Below, piece after piece: positions 15,566-23,164 of a stretch of DNA of 64,000 nt. The notes beneath the pieces were generated by a model. It saw only the letters and a list, made by a program, of their open reading frames with translations, searched no databases and was not told where the DNA came from. Source of the DNA: Paenarthrobacter aurescens (GTDB lineage: Bacteria; Actinomycetota; Actinomycetes; Actinomycetales; Micrococcaceae); the NCBI RefSeq assembly GCF_041549525.1, contig NZ_CP157456.1:2046001-2110000 (forward strand). The letters are read 5' to 3'. The translations under genes were made by a program, and so were the position numbers. Every line of letters starts with the position of its first letter. Position 1 is the stretch's first letter.

Positions 15566-16732
15566 ATGTCGTTCCGAACCCGGGAACAGTTCATTGGACT
15601 GGCGCTGGTTCCCGCTTTGTTCCTCGGACTTTCGGCCTGCGTTGCTACCGACCCTCTCCCGCCGGCCTCCACCCTGGGTTCAACGCCTGCAACCCCCACC
15701 GGCAACAGCGACTTAGCGCCCACCGCGCAGGCTCCCAGTGCACAGGACTCCCATGCACAGGACTCCAGTGCACAGCACGCTTCCACCGCACCGGCTTCCT
15801 CTGCGCAGGTTCCGTCCGCGTTAGGTTCTTCGGCGGCGGGAATCCCGTCGCAGCAGAGCTCTCCGCAGCCCTCCTCTCCAACGGAACCAGCCGCCTTAAC
15901 GGAACCAGCTGCGCAAGGGTTCACGACGCCGGCTCAACCCACCGCGCAAGGGTCCACCACACCGGCGCAACCCACCGCCGTCGTGCCGTCCGGCAGTTCC
16001 ACCAGTGGCGATCAAACTGAAGGCACTCCGGTGCCGGAGGCACCTGCCACGGCCTCCTTGCAGGAACCCACCGTGGTGAGCTGGCTCCCCACGGGACCTA
16101 TCGGATCCAATGATCCTGCCCCGGGCCAGAGGTACCTCATGCTTCAGCAATTCCAGTGCGATGCCTTGGCTCAAAGCCTGGAAGGAGCAGCGGACGCCGC
16201 GGTCTGGACTGCCGGCGCCGCCGTGTGCCGTGCCCTGCAGACCGGCAAACAGGATGACTGGCAACAAGCGTCCATAGCGGTGGCCAAAACCCCTCGGATC
16301 CCGCAAAAGCAGTGTCTTGAATACCGGGTGGCGGCGGCCACGGCATGGGCCGTGGCCCAGTATCGCAGCAATCCCAAGAGCATCTTCAAAGCCGAGACCG
16401 CTCCGGGTGAGGCGTGCCCCCGGCAGTTGCTCGGGCTGACGGTAGTGGACGGGAACCTGCGGCCCGTGGTTGGCCTGCCGCGCGCGTCCGGCCCCGCATC
16501 AGGGGGCACCATTGTCCGGCTGGACGGCTACTACGTTCGGGCAGGGAGCGTCCTCTTCGATGGGATTCCCACCGTTCCGGACATTGTGGCCGGGGGAGGG
16601 GACTACCAGGCGCTGTATCTGCGGATGCCGCCGGCTGAGGGCAGGGAGGCCATCCGGATTTCCATTACGGACACAGCTGAGGTGGCCGGAACGGTAACGT
16701 TCTTCTACGACGATCCGGCACCGTTGTCCTAG
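15566..16732 (+). CDS. Putative lipoprotein with repeat-rich linker and IPT/TIG-like end
   Basis: 388 aa. The signal ends in lipobox LGLSAC, with Cys25 the predicted lipidated residue. Residues about 30-165 are a low-complexity linker rich in Ser, Ala, Pro, Thr and Gln with short repeats (AQDS units, then two 11-residue copies of AQGxTTPAQPT). A globular region (about 190-290) holds four Cys. The end (about 300-385, with SGGTIVRLDGYYV and VLFDGIP) looks like an IPT/TIG immunoglobulin-like domain. Probably a surface-anchored protein with a wall-spanning stalk; function unknown. Its TAG is part of the next gene's -10. Confidence 0.7.
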   Translation: MSFRTREQFIGLALVPALFLGLSACVATDPLPPASTLGSTPATPTGNSDLAPTAQAPSAQDSHAQDSSAQHASTAPASSAQVPSALGSSAAGIPSQQSSPQPSSPTEPAALTEPAAQGFTTPAQPTAQGSTTPAQPTAVVPSGSSTSGDQTEGTPVPEAPATASLQEPTVVSWLPTGPIGSNDPAPGQRYLMLQQFQCDALAQSLEGAADAAVWTAGAAVCRALQTGKQDDWQQASIAVAKTPRIPQKQCLEYRVAAATAWAVAQYRSNPKSIFKAETAPGEACPRQLLGLTVVDGNLRPVVGLPRASGPASGGTIVRLDGYYVRAGSVLFDGIPTVPDIVAGGGDYQALYLRMPPAEGREAIRISITDTAEVAGTVTFFYDDPAPLS

Positions 16733-16735
16733 TCT
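16730..16735 (+). promoter_or_regulatory. -10 box of the DHFR-like gene, containing the preceding stop codon
   Basis: TAGTCT, whose first three bases are the stop of the lipoprotein gene, followed by six bases (ggggcc) and ATG 16742. A leaderless start is predicted, although ggggc could also act as a poor, too-close ribosome site. Confidence 0.45.
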
Positions 16736-16741
16736 GGGGCC

Positions 16742-17281
16742 ATGTCGATTTTTCAGTACTACGTAGCTTCAACCATTGATGGCTTCATCGCTTCGCCGGA
16801 TGATGACCTTGGCTGGCTTCTGCAGTTCGACCACGTAGAGGGCGTCAATGAAAGCATCGAGACGTTTATGGCGGGCGTCGGATGCATCGCCATGGGCGGG
16901 GACACTTACCGGTGGCTCATGGAGCACGAGCCCGGTAAGTGGCCGTATCCGGACACACCGTGCTGGGTCTTTACCCACCATGAATACTCGGCACCGCCAG
17001 GATCTGACGTCACTTTTGTCCGGGGCGACGTGCGCGAGTTCGCGCCGGACCTGCTCAAGGACGCAGGAGACAAGAACGTCTGGCTGGTCGGCGGCGGTCA
17101 TCTGGTAGCGCAGTTCGCCAACGCCGGCCTGCTTCACGAGATGATCGTCACCATCATTCCTGTGGTGCTGGGTGCGGGAAAGCGGCTGCTGCCGCTCAAC
17201 GGCCCGACGCCGCCACTGGAGTTGGTTTCTTCGAAGATCCTTGGCGGGGCGGCAGCAGAACTGCACTACCGGCTTCAGTGA
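16742..17281 (+). CDS. Dihydrofolate reductase-like / RibD C-terminal domain protein
   Basis: 179 aa. The start MSIFQYYVASTIDGFIASPDDDLGWL, the middle GGDTYRWLMEH and the motif VWLVGGGHLVAQFANAGLLHEMIVTIIPVVLGAGKRLLP are typical of the RibD_C/DHFR-like family. Members bind NADPH and reduce pterin- or pyrimidine-type substrates, but most actinobacterial paralogues have no known substrate. It is not a canonical FolA. It ends convergently with the thioesterase gene, the stops overlapping in TCAGTGA. Confidence 0.85.
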   Translation: MSIFQYYVASTIDGFIASPDDDLGWLLQFDHVEGVNESIETFMAGVGCIAMGGDTYRWLMEHEPGKWPYPDTPCWVFTHHEYSAPPGSDVTFVRGDVREFAPDLLKDAGDKNVWLVGGGHLVAQFANAGLLHEMIVTIIPVVLGAGKRLLPLNGPTPPLELVSSKILGGAAAELHYRLQ

Positions 17282-17739
17282 CGGTTATCCCGGATCATGT
17301 TGGTGATCCGGGCCGTTGAGAGGCGTCGGCCTTTGTCATCGGTGATAACAATTTCGTGGGTTGCCAATGTTCCGCCCAAGTGAATGGCGGTACACGTGCC
17401 CGTCACGGTACCGCTGGCAACTGATCGGTGATGGGTCGCGCCCACCTCGATGCCCACGGCGTGGCGGCCCCGGCCAGCATGAAGGGAAGCTGCGAACGAA
17501 CCCAGGGTCTCGGCAAGGACCACATGCGCGCCCCCATGCAGGATGCCGGCCACCTGAGTGTTTCCCTCCACCGGCATGGTGGCTACCGTACGTTCGGCGC
17601 TCATTTCGGTGAACCGGATCCCCAGTTTCACCACGAGGGCACCAACCCCATGTGCTGAGAGCCAATCGTGGAATTCTTCGGGAACCCCGGCTTCATTGAG
17701 TTCGTCGACAAACCGGTTCGGCGTGAAATTGTCCATCAT
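17275..17739 (-). CDS. Hotdog-fold thioesterase (PaaI/4HBT family)
   Basis: 154 aa from ATG 17739; a second ATG follows at 17736 and the open frame extends upstream without family sequence. The motif ILHGGAHVVLAETLGSFAA carries the HGG and catalytic Glu region of PaaI/EntH-type hotdog thioesterases, which hydrolyse acyl- or aroyl-CoA. It forms tetramers in characterised members. It is divergent from polA, the start codons only about 20 nt apart. The CoA substrate is not predictable. Confidence 0.85.
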   Translation of the reverse strand: MMDNFTPNRFVDELNEAGVPEEFHDWLSAHGVGALVVKLGIRFTEMSAERTVATMPVEGNTQVAGILHGGAHVVLAETLGSFAASLHAGRGRHAVGIEVGATHHRSVASGTVTGTCTAIHLGGTLATHEIVITDDKGRRLSTARITNMIRDNRH

Positions 17740-17745
17740 GCCAAC

Positions 17746-17751
17746 TAGGCT
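17746..17751 (+). promoter_or_regulatory. polA -10 box (leaderless)
   Basis: TAGGCT followed by 7 nt (ggcacct) and GTG 17759. No Shine-Dalgarno fits. The same six bases read on the other strand lie next to the thioesterase start, so divergent initiation is crowded into under 25 bp. Confidence 0.5.
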
Positions 17752-17758
17752 GGCACCT

Positions 17759-20542
17759 GTGAGTGAAACAACCAAACCGGACCAGGTTCCAACGGCCCAA
17801 GCTGCTGCCATCGCTACAGCACCCACCCCCTCTGCCTCAACATCCACCAGTGCCACGGGGGAGGGCCGGCCACGCTTGCTGGTCCTGGATGGCCACTCCA
17901 TGGCTTTCCGGGCTTTCTACGCCCTTCCTGCAGAGAACTTCTCCACGGCCAGGGGGCAATACACCAACGCCGTGCACGGGTTCACGTCAATGCTGATCAA
18001 CCTGATTAAGGACCAGAAACCCACCCACGTGGCCGTGGCCTTTGATGTCTCCGACGACACCACTTTCCGTAAAGCTGAGTACAGCGAATACAAAGGCGGC
18101 AGGAACGCCACTCCTGCCGAGTTTGCCGGCCAGATCGGCCTCATAGCGAAGGTGATGGAAGCCTGGGGCATCAGGACCATTGCCATGCCCGGGTACGAAG
18201 CAGACGATGTCCTGGCCACGCTGGCCGCACAAGGCGACGCTGCCGGCTTTGAAGTCCTCCTCGTTTCCGGAGACAGGGATTCGTTCCAGCTCATCAATGA
18301 CAACGTTTTTGTGCTCTACCCCAAACAGGGTGTGAGCAACATTCCCAAACTGGACGCCGCGGCCATTGAGGAGAAGTACTTCGTCAAGCCCGGCCTGTAC
18401 TCGGACCTCGCCGCCCTGGTGGGCGAATCCGCGGACAACCTTCCCGGCGTACCGGGCGTTGGCCCCAAGACGGCTGCCAAGTGGATCAATCTCTACGGCG
18501 GCCTTGAGGGCATCCTGGAAAACCTGGACGCAATCGGCGGCAAAGTTGGCGGGGCCCTGAAGGAAAACCTGGAGAACGTCAAGCGGAACCGCAGGCTCAA
18601 CCAGCTGCTGACCGATCTTGAACTTCCGGTTACGTTGGAGGACCTGCACGAGCCAAGGCCGGATCGCCAGGCGATTGAGGAGCTTTTCGAGGAACTCGAA
18701 TTCCGCACTCTCCGGACCCGCTTGTTCGATCTTTACGGTGATGACACCGCCGGAGCGGCACCGGACACCATTGAGGCCCCGGAATACTCTGTTATCACGG
18801 ACGCCGCGGAACTTGAATCCTTCTTCGCAGCAGGGTCGGGCGTGCGTTCGGCGCTTGCAGTACAGCTGGTCCCCGGACGCATCGGGGAGGACGCGAGTGC
18901 CCTGGCAATCGTCAGGAACAACGGCGCCGCCTACATCGAGTTGACGGCCCTGGACGCCGCTGCCGAGTCGGTTCTGGCCCGTTGGCTTACGGATCCCGAG
19001 GAAGCCAAGGTGCTCCACGAGTTCAAGTCGGCTCTGAAGGCTCTGCACAACCGTGGACTCGGCCTGGAAGGCGTGGTGGATGACACCTCCATCTCCGGCT
19101 ATCTGATCCAACCGGACCGCCGAAGCTATGACCTCGCTGAACTTGCCCAAGTCCATTTGAAGATCTCACTGGCAACGGCAACAGCCCCGTCGGGGCAGCT
19201 GGAGCTGGACCTCTCCGGTGAAACAGACCAGGCGGCCGCCGCAGCGCTGGTCCAGCATGCCGCCGTCGTGCTTGCACTGAGCAAGCACTTCGAAAAGGAG
19301 TTGGCCGAGCGCAAGGCTGACGCACTCCTGACAACCCTGGAGCTCCCCGTGGCGCGGGTGCTGGCCCAGATGGAACTCACCGGTATTTTCGTGTCCACGG
19401 ACCGCATGGACGAGCAGCTCGCGGATCTGACCAAGGTGATCGAGAACGCCCAGGAGCAGGCTTTTGCTGCAATTGGTCATGAGGTAAACCTCGGTTCTCC
19501 CAAGCAGCTCCAAACCGTGCTTTTCGAGGAACTGGGTCTTCCCAAAACCAAGAAAATCAAATCCGGCTACACCACGGACGCGGCATCCCTGAAGGGGCTG
19601 CTGGAGAAAACGGGCCACGAGTTCCTGATTCAACTCATGGCACACCGGGAGTCCTCCAAGCTGGCCCAGATGGTTGAGACCCTCAAGAAGTCCGTGGCGG
19701 AGGACGCCAGAATCCACACCACCTACGCGCAGAACATCGCAGCTACCGGCCGCATCTCGTCCAACAATCCAAACCTTCAGAACATCCCCGTCCGCAGCGA
19801 AGAAGGCCGCAGGGTCCGCGGCATCTTCGTTGTCAGCGAAGGCTATGAGTGCTTGTTGTCGGCGGACTACTCGCAGATCGAGATGCGCATCATGGCCCAC
19901 CTTTCCGGTGATGAGGCATTGATCCAGGCCTACCGCGATGGCGAGGACCTCCACCGTTTTGTTGGGTCGCGGATCTTCAACGTAGCTCCTGACGAAGTCA
20001 CCAGTGCCATGCGCTCGAAGGTCAAAGCAATGTCCTACGGCCTTGCCTACGGACTGACCTCCTTCGGATTATCCAAGCAGCTGGAGATCTCCGTGGATGA
20101 AGCACGGACATTGATGAAGGACTACTTCGACCGTTTCGGCGGGGTTCGTGACTACCTGCGCGGAGTAGTGGATCAGGCGCGGACCGACGGCTATACGGCC
20201 ACCATTGAAGGCCGCCGCCGCTACCTGCCGGACCTGACCAGCACCAACCGCCAGGCCCGTGAAGCCGCCGAACGCATTGCGCTGAACTCACCCATCCAGG
20301 GTTCCGCAGCGGACCTGATCAAGCGCGCCATGCTGGGCGTCGCGGCCGAGCATGCCAGCCAAGGACTCAAATCGCGCATGTTGCTTCAGGTGCACGACGA
20401 ACTTGTTCTTGAGGTTGCCCCGGGAGAACGCGAAACCGTGGAGAAGCTGGTCATCGAACAAATGGGCTCGGCCGCTGAGTTGTCGGTCCCGCTCGATGTT
20501 CAGATCGGTATTGGTTCGAGCTGGTACGAGGCCGGGCACTAA
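17759..20542 (+). CDS. polA: DNA polymerase I
   Basis: 927 aa from GTG 17759. Order: 5' nuclease with helix-hairpin-helix (about residues 35-330, LLVLDGHSMAFRAFYAL and PGVPGVGPKTAAKW), a 3'-5' exonuclease-like domain (about 345-530) lacking the DxE motif, as usual in actinobacteria, and the polymerase domain (about 540-925) with SADYSQIEMRIMAHLSGD, KAMSYGLAYG and LLQVHDELVLEV. It fills gaps in excision repair and removes Okazaki primers. uvrB, uvrA and uvrC lie nearby. A 20-bp hairpin follows the gene. Confidence 0.97.
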   Translation: MSETTKPDQVPTAQAAAIATAPTPSASTSTSATGEGRPRLLVLDGHSMAFRAFYALPAENFSTARGQYTNAVHGFTSMLINLIKDQKPTHVAVAFDVSDDTTFRKAEYSEYKGGRNATPAEFAGQIGLIAKVMEAWGIRTIAMPGYEADDVLATLAAQGDAAGFEVLLVSGDRDSFQLINDNVFVLYPKQGVSNIPKLDAAAIEEKYFVKPGLYSDLAALVGESADNLPGVPGVGPKTAAKWINLYGGLEGILENLDAIGGKVGGALKENLENVKRNRRLNQLLTDLELPVTLEDLHEPRPDRQAIEELFEELEFRTLRTRLFDLYGDDTAGAAPDTIEAPEYSVITDAAELESFFAAGSGVRSALAVQLVPGRIGEDASALAIVRNNGAAYIELTALDAAAESVLARWLTDPEEAKVLHEFKSALKALHNRGLGLEGVVDDTSISGYLIQPDRRSYDLAELAQVHLKISLATATAPSGQLELDLSGETDQAAAAALVQHAAVVLALSKHFEKELAERKADALLTTLELPVARVLAQMELTGIFVSTDRMDEQLADLTKVIENAQEQAFAAIGHEVNLGSPKQLQTVLFEELGLPKTKKIKSGYTTDAASLKGLLEKTGHEFLIQLMAHRESSKLAQMVETLKKSVAEDARIHTTYAQNIAATGRISSNNPNLQNIPVRSEEGRRVRGIFVVSEGYECLLSADYSQIEMRIMAHLSGDEALIQAYRDGEDLHRFVGSRIFNVAPDEVTSAMRSKVKAMSYGLAYGLTSFGLSKQLEISVDEARTLMKDYFDRFGGVRDYLRGVVDQARTDGYTATIEGRRRYLPDLTSTNRQAREAAERIALNSPIQGSAADLIKRAMLGVAAEHASQGLKSRMLLQVHDELVLEVAPGERETVEKLVIEQMGSAAELSVPLDVQIGIGSSWYEAGH

Positions 20543-20584
20543 CCAGGCACGGGATCCAGCCAATCCAGGCACGGATTCAATCGA

Positions 20585-20629
20585 ACGCCGGAGGGCGCGC
20601 CGCCGAGATGGTGGCGTGCCCTCCGGCGT
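20585..20629 (+). terminator. Long hairpin after polA
   Basis: About 20 paired positions (20585-20604 with 20610-20629, GAGAT loop, three G-T wobbles in the inner half). There is no T-run; the hairpin is followed within 5 nt by the -10 of the next gene. Tail-less GC-rich hairpins are common actinobacterial terminators. Confidence 0.7.
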
Positions 20630-20634
20630 CTGAC

Positions 20635-20640
20635 TAGGCT
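20635..20640 (+). promoter_or_regulatory. -10 box of the Eis-like gene (leaderless)
   Basis: TAGGCT, 7 nt, GTG 20648; the same layout as polA. The sequence AAGG occurs only 3 nt before GTG, too near to serve as a normal ribosome site. Confidence 0.5.
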
Positions 20641-20647
20641 CAAGGTC

Positions 20648-21961
20648 GTGGCCGATCCCAATGAAAAAAAGTCCGGTAAGTACACCGTCCAACGATTCCC
20701 CGCCGTAGCTGATCCCCGGCACGCAGGCTACAGCCGATGCGCCACCTGGGTGCAGGCCGTCTCCCATGGATTCCACCAGCAGCGCCGCGATGACGAGTAT
20801 TTGGCCAAGACGCTGGCGTCCTATGAAGCAGACCAGCGCGAGCTCACGGGTGTGTACGTCAACGGCAGCGTGCCGGACCACTCTCTGGGTGCCGAGGTTC
20901 CGGTGGCAACGTACGCCACTATGCGCAAGGCCTTGAATATCGGTTTTGGCCGTCAGCTGCAGGCCAACCTCGTCACTGCCGTGACCGTCCGCGGCACCCA
21001 CCGGCGGAATGGAATCCTGCGGGGCATGATCACCGCAGATTTGGAAGCCGCCAAGGATGATGGCCTCGCCATGGCAGCTCTAACTGCCTCCGAGGCGTCC
21101 ATCTATGGGCGGTTCGGCTTTGGTGTTGCCACGTTCGAGAGAAGCATTAAGGTTGATACCGGCCCACGGTTCCAGCTCCGTGGACTTCCGGAAGGCACTG
21201 TTGAAGTGGCCGATCCCTCGGTGTTGATGGACGTGGCCCCGGAGGTCTTTGAACGTGTTCAGCGGCTATCCCCGGGGTCGGTGGACCGGCAGGAATACTA
21301 CCGATTGCTCGCTTCCGGTTCCATTGGTCATGATGGCAAACCGGATACCTCAGTCCGCTGTGCGCTTCATTATGATCCGTCCGGCTCCTTGGACGGCTAC
21401 GTTTCCTACCGTTTCAAGGGGTGGGAACACAAGCCGTACACCATGGAAATCGTAGACCTCGTTGCGGCAAGTAACGCAGCATACCTGGATCTGTGGCGCT
21501 TCCTGGGCAGCATCGATCTCATTGATGAAGTGACGTGGGCCGAAGCTCCTGTTGATGACCCCCTGGCCTGGGCATTGGCCGATCCCCGGTGTATTGATGC
21601 TTCTGAAATTCGCGACATGCTCTGGCTTCGGATCCTGGATACTCCAGCCGCCCTGCGGGCGCGAAGCTTCCCTGCTGCAGGCAGGCTGGTGCTGGAAGTC
21701 AGCGACGCTTTGGATATGGCGGGTGGGACCTGGGTTCTGGAGTCCGACGGCGGTGCTGCCGCCGTCGTCACTGAAGCCTCCGGCGAGACGCCGGATCTCA
21801 GCCTTGACGTGGCCGATCTCGCGTCCATCTATCTGGGTGCCGTCTCGCCGGTAACCTTGGCAGCGGCCGACCGCATCAAGGAACACACACCCGGAGCCTC
21901 CTTCCTGGCACAGCAACTGTTTGCTGTGGAACGGTCCGCGCACTGCCTGACGCACTTCTAG
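20648..21961 (+). CDS. Eis-type GNAT N-acetyltransferase
   Basis: 437 aa. The layout fits the Eis family: N-terminal GNAT domain with acetyl-CoA loop region VTVRGTHRRNGILRGMI (residues about 114-130), a second GNAT-like domain, and a C-terminal SCP2-like domain ending in HCLTHF, where the terminal carboxylate is catalytic in Eis. Known members acetylate aminoglycosides at several positions and form hexamers; the natural substrate is unclear. Single gene with its own promoter after the polA hairpin. Confidence 0.88.
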   Translation: MADPNEKKSGKYTVQRFPAVADPRHAGYSRCATWVQAVSHGFHQQRRDDEYLAKTLASYEADQRELTGVYVNGSVPDHSLGAEVPVATYATMRKALNIGFGRQLQANLVTAVTVRGTHRRNGILRGMITADLEAAKDDGLAMAALTASEASIYGRFGFGVATFERSIKVDTGPRFQLRGLPEGTVEVADPSVLMDVAPEVFERVQRLSPGSVDRQEYYRLLASGSIGHDGKPDTSVRCALHYDPSGSLDGYVSYRFKGWEHKPYTMEIVDLVAASNAAYLDLWRFLGSIDLIDEVTWAEAPVDDPLAWALADPRCIDASEIRDMLWLRILDTPAALRARSFPAAGRLVLEVSDALDMAGGTWVLESDGGAAAVVTEASGETPDLSLDVADLASIYLGAVSPVTLAAADRIKEHTPGASFLAQQLFAVERSAHCLTHF

Positions 21962-22020
21962 GCCGCGTCAACGAACAATGCTTGTAAAAATCACATAGTC
22001 ACCATCAGATAGGGACATCC

Positions 22021-22980
22021 ATGGGGGATTCCAAGCGGCGGCCTTTGGCTGGCCGGCGATCAGTGCTGCTTGGAATGGCGGGCCTTGCCTCCGCTGCCTT
22101 GACAGCGTGTACGGACAGGGCTGCCACTCCGGTCGCTCCGGATGCCATCACACCTCAGCCCACCATCCCGGCCACGGGTCCGGCCACTGCGCCGCCTTCC
22201 GTAGCCGCCAGGTCCAGCGAGCAGGCCGCTGCGGCCATGGCCCCGAGGCAGCCTCCTGCTGGCGGGGTACCATCCGCCCCGTCCAGGCAGCAGATCGTCT
22301 CTGAGTTCGCCGGAAGGCACCCCAAGGAATGGGGACTCCACGTGACGGGCGTAGTGAACCGTTCCCGGTCCAGCAAAGTTGCCTTGACCTTTGATGCCTG
22401 CGGCGGTCAGGGCGGGGCGGGTTGTGACCACGCACTCCTGCAAACCCTGCGTCGACTGAATGTCCCCGCAACGTTGTTCATCAACAGCAGGTGGATCCAC
22501 GCCAACCCCGCACTCTCGGCAGAATTGGCCGCCGATCCTTTGTTCGAACTCGCCAACCACGGCACGGCGCATCTCCCGCTTTCGGTCAATGGCAGGGCCG
22601 CTTACGGCATCCAGGGCACCACCTCAGTGGCTGCGGCTTACGAGGAATTGATGGGCAACCAAGCCGTTTTGCTGGAGCTCACTGGAAAGGTCCCGCAGTT
22701 TTTCCGTCCAGGGACAGCGTTTTACGACGAAGTCGCCGTGGAGATGACCCGAAGGCTGGGGATGCTGCCGGTCAACTTCACCGTCAACGGCGACGGCGGT
22801 GCCACGTTTTCGGCAGCTACTGTTGCTGCGGAAGTGGGGCGGGTAGCGGCCGGGGACATCGTCATTTCACACTTCAACAGACCTGCTGCGGGCACCGCAG
22901 GCGGCTATGCAAAGGCGTTGCCGCAGCTGTTGGATCACGGAGTCTCCTTTGCACGCCTTGGAGACGTACTGACGGTGTAA
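22021..22980 (+). CDS. Tat/lipoprotein polysaccharide deacetylase-family protein
   Basis: 319 aa. The N-terminus has a twin-arginine motif (GRRSVLLG, residues 11-18) and lipobox ALTAC with Cys30, so a Tat-exported lipoprotein is predicted, followed by a Pro/Ala linker to about residue 100. The NodB-like domain follows. Motif 1 is VALTFDACGG instead of the usual TFDDG, motif 2 is NHGTAHLPL (HxxxH, metal ligands), and FFRPGTAFYDEV fits motif 3. It probably acts on cell-wall glycan. The altered motif 1 is seen in an actinobacterial subgroup; activity is untested here. Confidence 0.82.
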   Translation: MGDSKRRPLAGRRSVLLGMAGLASAALTACTDRAATPVAPDAITPQPTIPATGPATAPPSVAARSSEQAAAAMAPRQPPAGGVPSAPSRQQIVSEFAGRHPKEWGLHVTGVVNRSRSSKVALTFDACGGQGGAGCDHALLQTLRRLNVPATLFINSRWIHANPALSAELAADPLFELANHGTAHLPLSVNGRAAYGIQGTTSVAAAYEELMGNQAVLLELTGKVPQFFRPGTAFYDEVAVEMTRRLGMLPVNFTVNGDGGATFSAATVAAEVGRVAAGDIVISHFNRPAAGTAGGYAKALPQLLDHGVSFARLGDVLTV

Positions 22981-22988
22981 CACTCCTT

Positions 22989-23018
22989 TTGACCCTGCTT
23001 TGCCAATGCGACTAGAAT
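22989..23018 (+). promoter_or_regulatory. rpsA promoter
   Basis: TTGACC (22989-22994), 18-nt spacer, TAGAAT (23013-23018). Both boxes fit the housekeeping sigma consensus. Transcription would start near 23025, giving a leader of about 140 nt that includes a 9-bp hairpin at 23096-23119, possibly used in S1 autoregulation. Confidence 0.7.
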
Positions 23019-23164
23019 AAACGGGCGTGTACTACGTGCATGCATCCATTTTGTATTAATCCACAAATCAGGATGACCCGGTAATTTGCCGCGTTCTGCC
23101 GTCCGGACCCGGGCGGCAGCGGTTTGCCTGACCGACTAACTATCCACAACGGAGCCCCTACTAC

